35,556 nt of DNA from a virus. Made by a program: the position numbers and the translations under genes. The stretch is taken from the IMG/VR virus record IMGVR_UViG_3300042937_000157, positions 1 through 35,556 of that record. One strand, 5' to 3'. This document shows positions 21,744-29,572 of the stretch, in pieces. Under the pieces are notes generated by a model. It was not told the DNA's origin, ran no database searches, and saw only the letters and a list, made by a program, of their open reading frames with translations. Numbering within the stretch: the stretch's first letter is position 1; the number at the start of each line of letters is the position of its first letter.

Positions 21744-22199
21744 TCAGGCAATCCGATACCAGGAGTTGGTGGCCTGCACGAAGCGCATGCGGAAGAAGTC
21801 CTCGGCAGCCAGCGTGGCTGGAGCACCATAGGCTGCCGTGGCACCGTTTGCGCCAAGTGTGAAAGCCGTGATCTGCTGTGTGGTTGTGACCAGCACCTCA
21901 GTGCCGTCAGGCGTCTGAGTGTTCAGCGGCAGCGTGACAGTCCCAGTGGCCAGCGTGCCGGCCGGCTGGATCAGCATCCATTGCTGCTGCGCCACAGGCG
22001 TGGGCACAGGCAAATTGAAGCCAGTGCCTGGCGTGTAGACGTTGGTGGCCAGCGTGGGGCTGGCAAAGGTCTGCTGGAAGTAGGCCAGCAGCGCACTGAT
22101 CGGCAGACGCCGTGCATCGCCGTTGTTCGGGCTGTAGATCGGAACCTGGTCACCAGGCGATACCTGGGCCAGCAGGGGGAGTTGGTAGATTTGCGGCAT
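21744..22199 (-). CDS. Hypothetical structural protein
   Basis: The 151-residue protein starts IYQLPLLAQVSPGDQVPIYS and has a helix (LPISALLAYFQQTF) followed by a beta-rich part ending FFRMRFVQATNSWYRIA. This start-and-helix pattern is common in minor tail or fibre-adapter proteins of phages. It is unnamed and has no catalytic motif. Confidence 0.6.
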   Translation of the reverse strand: MPQIYQLPLLAQVSPGDQVPIYSPNNGDARRLPISALLAYFQQTFASPTLATNVYTPGTGFNLPVPTPVAQQQWMLIQPAGTLATGTVTLPLNTQTPDGTEVLVTTTQQITAFTLGANGATAAYGAPATLAAEDFFRMRFVQATNSWYRIA

Positions 22200-22209
22200 G
22201 GTGTGTTCC

Positions 22210-22692
22210 TCAGTTGTACTCGATGGGGCCGTCCGGGCCTGCAGTGACCGGGTCGACCGGCTGACTCAGGAACGGGTTGTCGTACACGCGCCAGGGCTTG
22301 TTGCCGGCACCGGATGGCATCGTGTTCGGGAATTGCTGCTCCAGCGGGGCAGTGGCGCGCTGCATCAGCGTGTCGTAGCCCTGCTTGGCCGTGGCCTTGG
22401 TCTCGTTCATGACCTGCTTGCCGTAGCTCGGAGCCAGGCGCACGCCCAGATTGCAGATGATGGTCTCGTAGGCCGAGTCAGGCACGTTGGTCTGCTCGTC
22501 GATGCTGCCGTCCTGTGGGCTGGCCGGGATCGGGTAGCCGAGACGGATGCCCTTGCCATTCCAGTCGGCCATCATGGCATCGAGCCTTCGCCTGGCAGAC
22601 TCAAGCTGCTCCGGCTGCAGGTCGAAGACGTAGGACGCAAGGCCGATCTCCTCGAAGGCTGCATAGACGAACTGGCGCTTGCTATATCCCAT
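22210..22692 (-). CDS. gp4-like tail accessory factor (head completion)
   Basis: The 160-residue protein fits the P22 gp4 family (166 aa). The N-terminus is RQFVYAAFEEIGLASYVFDL, then LESARRRLDAMMADWNGKGI, and the C-terminus is Pro-rich and extended (NKPWRVYDNPFLSQP). It would add to the portal after packaging and form the binding ring for gp10. GGAG lies upstream of ATG 22692. Confidence 0.88.
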   Translation of the reverse strand: MGYSKRQFVYAAFEEIGLASYVFDLQPEQLESARRRLDAMMADWNGKGIRLGYPIPASPQDGSIDEQTNVPDSAYETIICNLGVRLAPSYGKQVMNETKATAKQGYDTLMQRATAPLEQQFPNTMPSGAGNKPWRVYDNPFLSQPVDPVTAGPDGPIEYN

Positions 22693-22693
22693 G

Positions 22694-23155
22694 TCACTCT
22701 CCTGATGTCTGCTGTGCGAGCGCAGTCTCGATCAGGCTGGCCAGCTTCTTGTCAGACGTGCGCTTGTTGAATGGTATCGCCAGCTCGGTGGCTTTGGCCT
22801 CCAGCTCTGCGCGAGTCGGTGGTGCGTTGTCATCAACGACAGGCGCAACAGGCTCGGGTGCGAATGCTGGCGCAGGCTTTTGCTTCTTGGCAGCCTTGAC
22901 CATCGATGCGCGCCGTTCGACAGGCGGTTTCTGCTTCACAGGCGTGCGCCTGGGGTTCTTGGACTTGCGCCCCATCAGGTGGCGCGCTGCCAGCGGTCCT
23001 GCTGCCTCGATGGCTGCCTCCAGCGTCATGTGCCAGCCGGAAGCCAGCTTGGCATCCAGTTGCGCCTGGCCATGCATTGGCATGGCGTCATAGGAATAGC
23101 GTGCGCGCTGGATCGAGCCAGGCGCGCGATAGACGAGGCAGGGGAATGTGGTCAT
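22694..23155 (-). CDS. Basic protein with HeH/LEM-like C-terminus
   Basis: The 153-residue protein has a conserved N-terminal part (MTTFPCLVYRAPGSIQRARY, GWHMTLEAAIEA). A long Lys/Pro/Ala linker (about 60-110) follows, then a terminal helix-extended loop-helix-like motif (TRAELEAKATELAIPFNKRT, SDKKLASLIETAL). The N-terminal pattern is common in phage head-tail clusters. A role as a minor head protein that touches DNA through the HeH part is inferred. Confidence 0.65.
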   Translation of the reverse strand: MTTFPCLVYRAPGSIQRARYSYDAMPMHGQAQLDAKLASGWHMTLEAAIEAAGPLAARHLMGRKSKNPRRTPVKQKPPVERRASMVKAAKKQKPAPAFAPEPVAPVVDDNAPPTRAELEAKATELAIPFNKRTSDKKLASLIETALAQQTSGE

Positions 23156-23325
23156 CTCTTGGCCTTCGGTTTCTTGGCGGTCTTGGCCGCGGCCTTGAAT
23201 GCAGCCTCAGTGGGCGCGCCTTTGGTCCCAGGCTTGCGCATGCGATCAGGCGTTTTGCCTGCAGCCTTCTGGCGCTCGATGCGCTCGCGCTTGGCGTGGA
23301 TGTTGGCGTAGAGACCGGCCTTCAC
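23152..23325 (-). CDS. Very small basic protein
   Basis: A 57-residue lysine/arginine-rich peptide beginning at GTG 23325 (KAGLYANIHAKRERIERQKA) and ending in an AKTAKKPKAKR tail. The GTG overlaps the preceding TGA (GTGA), and its own stop overlaps the next ATG. The 'GLYANIHAKRxRI' start is widespread in small phage proteins found near portal and coat genes. The function is unknown. Confidence 0.66.
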   Translation of the reverse strand: MKAGLYANIHAKRERIERQKAAGKTPDRMRKPGTKGAPTEAAFKAAAKTAKKPKAKR

Positions 23326-23492
23326 TTCTTGGCCTTCTTCGGTGCTTTGCTGGGCTTTCCTGCTGCCTTGGCAGCCATGCGCGCAGTGGACAGCGCCACA
23401 GCGACAGCCTGCTTCTGGGGCATGCCCTTCTTCATCTCCTTGGAGATGTTTTTGCTGATGGACTTCTGCGAATAACCCTTGGTCAATGGCAT
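23322..23492 (-). CDS. Very small basic protein (SQKSISKNI type)
   Basis: A 56-residue peptide: MPLTKGYSQKSISKNISKEM, then KKGMPQKQAVAVALSTAR and a Lys/Ala tail. AAGGAG lies 6 bases before ATG 23492. The 'S-K-x-I-S-K-N-I ... KPQKQAVAIAL' pattern is very common in small phage proteins encoded around coat genes. The next gene starts inside its stop codon. Confidence 0.68.
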   Translation of the reverse strand: MPLTKGYSQKSISKNISKEMKKGMPQKQAVAVALSTARMAAKAAGKPSKAPKKAKK

Positions 23493-23510
23493 GGTGATCT
23501 CCTTGGCAAT

Positions 23511-23530
23511 GGGGGGACCGAAGTCCCCCC
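23511..23530 (-). other. UUCG-tetraloop hairpin after the coat gene
   Basis: On the transcribed (minus) strand: GGGGGGAC, loop TTCG, GTCCCCCC. This is a perfect 8-bp G/C stem closed by the extra-stable C(UUCG)G loop, 15 bases after the coat stop. No U-run follows, so it is unlikely to be a full terminator. A role as a 3' end stabiliser or partial terminator for the abundant coat message is plausible. Confidence 0.75.
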
Positions 23531-23545
23531 ACTCTTGCCGTCAGC

Positions 23546-24838
23546 TTACTGGTTGAACAACAAGATGCCGGACATCTCGGGCTGCTTGTTCACAACACCG
23601 AACAGCGTGTCCAGACGATACTTGATCGTCATGCTGTCGATGTCGTAGAACTTCTGCATCACCACTTCGATGTTGTTGTCGGTGGTAGCGCGCATCACTG
23701 CGGTACCAGCGTCAGACGGAACAGCGTAGCGGCCAGGCAACAGCTCAAGTGCATCACGCTGCCAGAACACGTTCACAGCAGCCGTGTTCACGTTCAGGAA
23801 GGTGATGGCAGCAGCAGCGTTCGGAGTCACGATCACGTTCTGATACTGGAGTTCAGCATCAGAGCCACCCTGGGCCGAGATGATCGGCGGGGTGATGACC
23901 AGGTCGGTACCACCGGCAGGCACGCTCACCACGCGGAAGGTCTTGGGCTGGCCAGTACCTTGCTTGGTGATGTGATGCACGGCCTCGACGCCATCGATAG
24001 TGAACGCATCGCCGGCCACAACACCAGCCGTCGCGTTGACGGTGATGGTCTGGAAGCGGTTGTCCACGTTTTGGGTCTCGCCAGAGATGGCGGTCGAGGT
24101 GGCTTGCGGGACGTAGTAGTTGTTCGCCGCGGCCTGGGTGTCGATGGTGACAGGAGCTGCAGGAGCAGCGCCGACCAGACGGTTGGCGTAGTCGAACTTG
24201 AACGTCTCGAAGCCAGCGACCATGCCGACGAACGAGCGCTCGAAGGCGCTGTTCGACTTGTTGCCGTTGAACGAACGAGCTGCGGTACCAGTCGCGCCGG
24301 TAGCGATGTTGCCAGCCAGACCGTTGTAGTCGCGGCTGGACAGGGCCATGAAGCGGTCATAGTTGGCCACGCCCTGCTCGTTCATGATGCTGTCGCACAG
24401 GGCCACATCATCATAGGTGCCAGCAGGAGCGCCAACGTCCACCACCAGCGAGCCGAGGTTCGCAGCAGCGTTCATGATCGCCAGGTTGATGTCCGAGGCC
24501 AGCTTCTGCTTGGCAGCCTCTCCCAGACGGCCTTCCTGCAGTGCATCACGCAGGTCAAGCGCAGTCATGGTCCAGGGCACCGTGCGGCTGAAGCCGATGG
24601 TGGCCGGAACTGCCAACTGCGTCATGTCCTGGTAGCCAGGGATGGCCACACCGGGAGTCGAGGAGATCGACTGCGCGATGTAGGGCTGGGGACGCCAGAT
24701 GATGTCGTTGGTACGCGCCATCATCGTCTGGTCGGTGTTGTAGATGCTCACGTTGCGCGAGAGCACCAGGGCATCGTGAAAGCCTTCGAGAAGATTCTCG
24801 AACGCAACACGCTCTTCTTTGGAAAAACTATTTGCCAT
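23546..24838 (-). CDS. Major coat protein, P22 gp5-like
   Basis: At 430 residues it has exactly the length of P22 coat gp5. The HK97-fold P22 coat family is indicated by ALVLSRNVSIYNTDQTMMAR near the N-terminus, PWTMTALDLRDALQEGRLGE (about 88-107) and an inserted beta-rich region (about 220-330, with TITVNATAGVVAGDAFTIDG). The end is VNKQPEMSGILLFNQ. The insertion has the position of P22's I-domain. AGGAG lies 8 bases before ATG 24838. It follows the scaffold gene by 21 bases, as in P22. Confidence 0.92.
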   Translation of the reverse strand: MANSFSKEERVAFENLLEGFHDALVLSRNVSIYNTDQTMMARTNDIIWRPQPYIAQSISSTPGVAIPGYQDMTQLAVPATIGFSRTVPWTMTALDLRDALQEGRLGEAAKQKLASDINLAIMNAAANLGSLVVDVGAPAGTYDDVALCDSIMNEQGVANYDRFMALSSRDYNGLAGNIATGATGTAARSFNGNKSNSAFERSFVGMVAGFETFKFDYANRLVGAAPAAPVTIDTQAAANNYYVPQATSTAISGETQNVDNRFQTITVNATAGVVAGDAFTIDGVEAVHHITKQGTGQPKTFRVVSVPAGGTDLVITPPIISAQGGSDAELQYQNVIVTPNAAAAITFLNVNTAAVNVFWQRDALELLPGRYAVPSDAGTAVMRATTDNNIEVVMQKFYDIDSMTIKYRLDTLFGVVNKQPEMSGILLFNQ

Positions 24839-24859
24839 GATTGGCTCCTATTTCAAAAA

Positions 24860-25753
24860 TCAGTTTCTGGATGCTGCTTGCTTCTGCCGTTTGTACTGGA
24901 GCACCTTGGTGTAGTTTCCAGTCTTCTCAGCTTCGGCGCGCAGCCGTTCAAGGGTTGAGTCCACCGTGCCGGATGCTCGGCCAGTTCCCTGGACGATGCG
25001 CTCAGGCGCGGGTGCTGCTCTGCGATTTGTGACTTTCAATTCTTTCTCCAGTCTTGCCACCGCAAAAGCAAACTTCACGGGGTCGGTAATCTTTGAGAGG
25101 TCGGCTGCCTTCTTCGGATTCTTTCCGAGTGCATACACCACCAGTGCAGGGTTCTCAGCTCCTTGCAGGATCACGCCTTGCTGGGTGACGCTAAAGACCT
25201 CCTGGGCAATCGCCTCGGCATCCTCATAGTCTCGGACCTTCAGCTCGGCCTTGGCCTTGCTGTAGCCCTCCAGCTTGGCTTGCCAGGCTTGCTGCTGCGC
25301 TTGCTCGGCCTGGCGGACCCTCTCGGTCTCCAGATCGTGCTGGCGCTTGCGCTCATGCCAGGCGTCCAATGCCTGCTCGAATCTCTCCGCATCGTAGTCG
25401 TGGTCCTCCAGCTTTGGTTTCGGTCCCAACTGCACTGGCTTGTTCTCAGGTGCAGTGGTGGCGAGACGCGCTTCGAGTTCACGAATTCGACGCTCTTTTT
25501 CCCTGTTGGCTTTGCGTAGCTCTCGAACCCATTCAGGTGCGCGAACTTCCTCTTCGGTGGGTGGCGACTCCTCACCTATGGAGACCACAACTTCGTCCGG
25601 CTCCTCCGCGTGCTCGTCATCGGAACCCACAGCCTGCTGGCCATCAGCGGATTCATCCTCGCTGACTTCAATCTCAACAGGTTGCTGCTCGTCATCCAGC
25701 ACCGCGGCCTCGCCGCCGTTGTCGTTTTCTCCTGCTTCTGCCTTCAAATTCAT
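24860..25753 (-). CDS. Scaffolding protein, P22 gp8-like
   Basis: The 297-residue protein (P22 gp8: 303) is very acidic at the start (EVSEDESADGQQAVGSDDEH) and then highly helical (WVRELRKANREKERRIRELE, a coiled coil with Gln/Ala repeats near 130-160). It ends in a basic tail (KVLQYKRQKQAASRN) that could bind coat. This is the form of capsid scaffolds lost at maturation. The start is uncertain: ATG 25753 is preferred, and GTG 25774 or ATG 25765 would add 7 or 4 residues. Confidence 0.85.
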   Translation of the reverse strand: MNLKAEAGENDNGGEAAVLDDEQQPVEIEVSEDESADGQQAVGSDDEHAEEPDEVVVSIGEESPPTEEEVRAPEWVRELRKANREKERRIRELEARLATTAPENKPVQLGPKPKLEDHDYDAERFEQALDAWHERKRQHDLETERVRQAEQAQQQAWQAKLEGYSKAKAELKVRDYEDAEAIAQEVFSVTQQGVILQGAENPALVVYALGKNPKKAADLSKITDPVKFAFAVARLEKELKVTNRRAAPAPERIVQGTGRASGTVDSTLERLRAEAEKTGNYTKVLQYKRQKQAASRN

Positions 25754-25782
25754 CGTTGACCCCATCAAACTCACCCAATTTG

Positions 25783-25803
25783 AACGGCTGGGTGGTTGCC
25801 GTT
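25783..25803 (-). other. Inverted repeat between portal and scaffold genes
   Basis: AACGGC, a 9-base spacer, GCCGTT, in the 74-base gap between the portal stop and scaffold start. The stem is only 6 bp with no U-run. It may be a weak mRNA-processing or regulatory element. No clear promoter is seen beside it. Confidence 0.35.
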
Positions 25804-25827
25804 TCTCACATTTTCACCCATTGCCAC

Positions 25828-27885
25828 TCATCTGACAACGGGCTGCACCTCCTGGCCCATGACGGCCTGTTGAGTTGCTTCCAGGGCTGTGAGCGCCATG
25901 TTCTGTTCTTGCACGCCAGTCTTGGCCAGTGTCTCTGCCGTACGTGCGCGCGACAGGCCTGCGTCGGCCACCGTCTTGACGGTATCGGCGCGCGCCTTGG
26001 CCGCCTTGGCAATGGCCTCCTCGGCTGCGGCCTGCAGGAAAATCTTGTTCGGGTCTTCGGGCTGGCCTTGCAGCTCGACCATCATCTCCTCCTGCTCCTG
26101 CTCGGTGGGCTTGACCACGCCCATGCGCACGAGTTGCTTGCGGAAGAAGTCGCGCACCTCGCCAATGCCCTCGCCCTCCATGTTCATCATGGCCATCGCC
26201 TGCAGCACCTGCTTGGTCTGCTGGTCGTCGGTGATAGCCATCATGCCGGTGAGTGCGCGCACGGTCGCCGCGCGCTTGCTGGTGCTGGACGGTCCGACAT
26301 CGACATTCACGTCGAACTTGGCACGGCTGAGGTCGTTCTCCATGACCACCTCGCCGGTCTCGCTGACCATTGGTTTCATCAGCTCGATCATGCCGACCGA
26401 CTCGTCGGCCTCGACGACCTTCATCTTGCGGCCTTCCTCGACGTAGATGTCGCGCGCCATCGAGAGCCAGATTTCGCCACAGCGCTTCATGCCCTTGGCA
26501 AAGTTGCTCATGTAGATGAAGGTCTGCATGTCCAAGCGGGTCTGGATCATCTCGATGGCCTTGCCGGAGATGTTGCTGACCATCTTGTCGGCCTGCTGCG
26601 AGCTGCCCAGGATGTCCTGCATGTCCTGCTCGGTGATCTGCAGCAGGGCCGCCATCGCCGGAGGAATCTGTGGGCTGCGGGTGTAGGCCACGGGGCCGCT
26701 GATCTGCTGGCTGCCGTCCGGGCCAGTGATCGGGTTCACCAGCAGGTACGGGTAGTTGCGCAGGTTGTCGTCTGCCCACATGACCTGGTGACCTGCCACC
26801 TGCTCGGGCACCAGGATCGGTTTCTCGACGCTGGACAGCGCGCTGATCTCGCCCAGCTTGGAGAGCTGCATGTTCTTCAGGCGCTGCGCATCCTTGGCCA
26901 AACGCACATGGCCCATGCAGCGCTCGACGTTGTCGACGAACCAGCGCTTGCCGTAGACCGGCACGATGGGGATTTCCTTGCCTGCGATGTAGCCGGCATC
27001 CTCCAGAATCTTGCCGCCCGACATGATGTATTTGTGGACGCGCCTGGACTTGATCTTGCGCTGCCGGACCTCCTGGCTGCCGATGGCCGCCAGCGTCTCT
27101 TCGAGCGCAGGGTCTGCATCGAAGTCGGCCTGGCGGTAGCGCTCCTCGGTGCCGTCGATGGCTCGGAAGATGCGCACAGTCTCGGTCACGTCCTCGACCT
27201 TGTAATACTCGGCCACATAGACCACGTCAGGCGTACACCAGTCGAACTCGTACTGGTGAATGATCTTCGGCCAGTCGGTCGGATCGTCGCCCCACTCTTC
27301 CTTGTAGCTGGCGCGGGTCATCGATGTGACCACGAAGGCAAAGCGCGCATCGGCCTTGTCCTGGCGCTTGGCGTTCAGGTCGAAGAAGACCGAGCTGTCG
27401 GCATCGAAAATTGGTTCAATACGGATGCGCTGCTTCTCGTTGTCCTCGTCCTCTTCGTCCTCGTAGACCGTGCGCAGCCGCCAGGCACCGAACCCACCAC
27501 CGACTGCCTCCTCGAAGGCGTTGTCGTAGGCCTCGTCGGCCACCGAGTCCTGCTCGTCAGCACGGTACAGGCCATCGCATGTCTCGGCCAGCTTGTCGTT
27601 GTCGCTGCCGTCCTTGCTGACGTAGTCGACCGTGATGCGGTTGTTGCGGTACTCGTTGATGATGCGGATGACAGCCAGGTGAACCTTGTTCACCTCGAAC
27701 CTGGGCTTGTTCTCGTAGACATCCCAGAGTGGTCCTTCCCACTGGCTGCCGGCCAGGCTATAGAAGCGCCGGTCCTGCAGGCACTGCAGGCGCTCGTCGC
27801 GCAGAGCAGTCTGGATGTCGTTGAATTGATTCAGCGCATCACTGTGGAGATTGTTCAGATACTGCTCTTTTGACATGCGTGCCAT
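25828..27885 (-). CDS. Portal protein, P22 gp1-like
   Basis: The 685-residue protein (P22 portal: 725) belongs to the P22 portal family. Markers are FYSLAGSQWEGPLW, VNKVHLAVIRIINEYRNNRI, RIEPIFDADSSVFFD and the helical barrel region near IPPAMAALLQITEQDMQDIL. The C-terminal about 100 residues (AAAEEAIAKAAKARADTVKT) are coiled coil, matching the barrel that reaches into the head. It forms the 12-mer through which DNA passes and docks TerL. The ribosome site is a weak GGGG run, and an in-frame ATG at 27876 is an alternative. Confidence 0.92.
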   Translation of the reverse strand: MARMSKEQYLNNLHSDALNQFNDIQTALRDERLQCLQDRRFYSLAGSQWEGPLWDVYENKPRFEVNKVHLAVIRIINEYRNNRITVDYVSKDGSDNDKLAETCDGLYRADEQDSVADEAYDNAFEEAVGGGFGAWRLRTVYEDEEDEDNEKQRIRIEPIFDADSSVFFDLNAKRQDKADARFAFVVTSMTRASYKEEWGDDPTDWPKIIHQYEFDWCTPDVVYVAEYYKVEDVTETVRIFRAIDGTEERYRQADFDADPALEETLAAIGSQEVRQRKIKSRRVHKYIMSGGKILEDAGYIAGKEIPIVPVYGKRWFVDNVERCMGHVRLAKDAQRLKNMQLSKLGEISALSSVEKPILVPEQVAGHQVMWADDNLRNYPYLLVNPITGPDGSQQISGPVAYTRSPQIPPAMAALLQITEQDMQDILGSSQQADKMVSNISGKAIEMIQTRLDMQTFIYMSNFAKGMKRCGEIWLSMARDIYVEEGRKMKVVEADESVGMIELMKPMVSETGEVVMENDLSRAKFDVNVDVGPSSTSKRAATVRALTGMMAITDDQQTKQVLQAMAMMNMEGEGIGEVRDFFRKQLVRMGVVKPTEQEQEEMMVELQGQPEDPNKIFLQAAAEEAIAKAAKARADTVKTVADAGLSRARTAETLAKTGVQEQNMALTALEATQQAVMGQEVQPVVR

Positions 27886-27911
27886 ATATCGCCCCTATTT
27901 GCAAGTATTTT

Positions 27912-29138
27912 CTACCATTTACTGGTCACGGGCAATGGTGTGAAATCCACCTGCCTGCTGACCACCGCGGCACGCCTGACGCCTTCGCATGCGTAGCGCA
28001 GTGCGTCGATGACGTGGTTTTGCTTGTCCTGCAGCACCGGCAGCACCTTGCCGGTCAGCGGGTCCGTCTTGTAGCTGTAGAACGTCAACTCATCGATGGT
28101 GTGCGTGCAGCGTGGATGGACCACGATGTCGTAGGACTTCAGCCACTCGACGCCCTCGACCACCGAGTCCTTTCCTTTGACGGCCGGCATGATCTTCGGG
28201 AACCCGTTCTTGCGCATGTGGCTGATGGTCTCGGGCCTGGAGCTGTCGGCCACCATTGGCCACTTCTCGGCCTCGGGCACGGTCATGAACAGCTCAGGCG
28301 TGTTCATGATCTCGCAGCCCACCATGTAGGCCTCGTGGTCGATGTACAGCGTGCGGCCGACGATGTGGCAGCGCACCAGGACGGTCGGGTCATTGGCAAA
28401 ACCCCAGTCAGCGCCGAGCCGGTGAATGGCATCCTTCGGTGCCTCGAACTCCTCGACGCGCCAGTTGCGGAAGACGCGCGAGCTGCTGTTATGCAGGTAG
28501 CCGCCACGCCAGACGTGAGCGTACTTGTCCGGGTCGCGCGCCTTGTCGTACTCCATCTCGGCGCGCAGCACGTCCGGAAACCAGGGGTTGTCGTCGAAGT
28601 TGACCTCCAGCACCACCGAGTCGGGTGGTGGCTTGTCGCCACGCAGGAGCTGGTCGACCGGATCGCTGGCCTGGCTCGGGTTCCATGTGAACCACAGTTC
28701 GGAGCCTGGCTTGCGGATGGTCGGCCGCAGCAGGTCCAGGCTGCGCTGTGAGAGGCTCTGCGCCTCCTCCACCCAGGCACGGTCGTAGCCCTCCAGAGAC
28801 TTGATCGAGTCGGCCGTGTGGTTCTGCATGCCCTGGAAGATGATCAGGCCGTCTCCCTTCTTGGACTTAATCACGGCCTCCTGGACCTCGAAGTAGGCAC
28901 CAGCGTTCATGGCCTCGATCTTCAGCTCCAGCAGGCGCTTGACCGACTGCGCCAGGGACTTCTGGACCTCACGCACGCAGACCGACCGGCTGGTCGGGTC
29001 CATGATGTGCGCCTCGATCAACATCTCGGCAAAGGTGTGCGACTTGCCGGAGCCGCGGCCGCCGTGCGCACCCTTGTAGCGTGCCGGCTCGAGCAGTGGC
29101 AGCGCCCAGGCTGGAGTTTCGATGCGCAGGGTCGTCAC
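27912..29138 (-). CDS. Terminase large subunit (PBSX/Terminase_3 family)
   Basis: The 408-residue motor-nuclease shows Walker A GGRGSGKS (26-33) and Walker B WVEEA (about 122-126). Three acidic nuclease residues sit in LGADWGFAND, MVADSSRPET and NHVIDALRYA. It cuts and pumps DNA into the prohead, powered by ATP. The start is GTG 29138, overlapping the small-subunit stop (GTGA). No strong ribosome site is present, so it should be translated by coupling. Shorter than many TerL (450-600 aa) but typical of this family. Confidence 0.95.
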   Translation of the reverse strand: MTTLRIETPAWALPLLEPARYKGAHGGRGSGKSHTFAEMLIEAHIMDPTSRSVCVREVQKSLAQSVKRLLELKIEAMNAGAYFEVQEAVIKSKKGDGLIIFQGMQNHTADSIKSLEGYDRAWVEEAQSLSQRSLDLLRPTIRKPGSELWFTWNPSQASDPVDQLLRGDKPPPDSVVLEVNFDDNPWFPDVLRAEMEYDKARDPDKYAHVWRGGYLHNSSSRVFRNWRVEEFEAPKDAIHRLGADWGFANDPTVLVRCHIVGRTLYIDHEAYMVGCEIMNTPELFMTVPEAEKWPMVADSSRPETISHMRKNGFPKIMPAVKGKDSVVEGVEWLKSYDIVVHPRCTHTIDELTFYSYKTDPLTGKVLPVLQDKQNHVIDALRYACEGVRRAAVVSRQVDFTPLPVTSKW

Positions 29139-29572
29139 TTGCCGACCACCACGCGCTCGATCTTGCGGTATTCGATGGGCGCTCCATCGATGCCGCTGTG
29201 CTCATGCTGCTGCACTTCCTTCCAGCGCATCTGGGTCTTAGACCACCAAATGGCCGCCGTTGTGTCGCCTGCCATGACCTTCTGGAATAGGGTTTTCCCT
29301 ACCTGCCCATTGGCCTTGGCCTTGCCAGAGATCAGTTCCTGGGCAAAGTGCTTGCGCAGGGTGTCGGTGTCGATGCCGTCGCGCACCAGGACTGCGATCT
29401 GCTCGATGGGCAGGCCGTAGCCGGACAGGGCTTCGACCTGTTTGCGCTCGGGATCGGTGGGCACAAAAGCCGGTCGGCCAGCGCCTGGCATAGCACCTCC
29501 AGTGCCCGGCCGAGCACCGCCGCGCTTTTTTGGAACCGATTTTTCTTCAACCTTGGGTTTCTTCGTTGCCAT
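29135..29572 (-). CDS. Terminase small subunit
   Basis: The 145-residue protein has a disordered, basic Gly/Pro-rich N-terminus (KKRGGARPGTGGAMPGAGRP), a helix-turn-helix (about 42-75: QVEALSGYGLPIEQIAVLVR, TDTLRKHFAQEL) and a C-terminal helix (FQKVMAGDTTAAIWWSKTQM). This is the layout of small terminases that recognise the packaging site. It is directly upstream of TerL and overlaps it by 4 bases. The 5' end overlaps the methyltransferase gene by 26 bases. GGAGG lies 6 bases before the ATG. Confidence 0.82.
   Translation of the reverse strand: MATKKPKVEEKSVPKKRGGARPGTGGAMPGAGRPAFVPTDPERKQVEALSGYGLPIEQIAVLVRDGIDTDTLRKHFAQELISGKAKANGQVGKTLFQKVMAGDTTAAIWWSKTQMRWKEVQQHEHSGIDGAPIEYRKIERVVVGK

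Noticed and set aside
23960-24958. 332-codon plus-strand ORF over the coat gene
   Set aside because: Shadow of the coat gene, which is a confident P22 gp5-like match on the other strand.
25756-27873. 705-codon plus-strand ORF over the portal gene
   Set aside because: It is the complementary shadow of the portal gene (His/Leu/Asp-biased composition, no domain), with no ribosome site.
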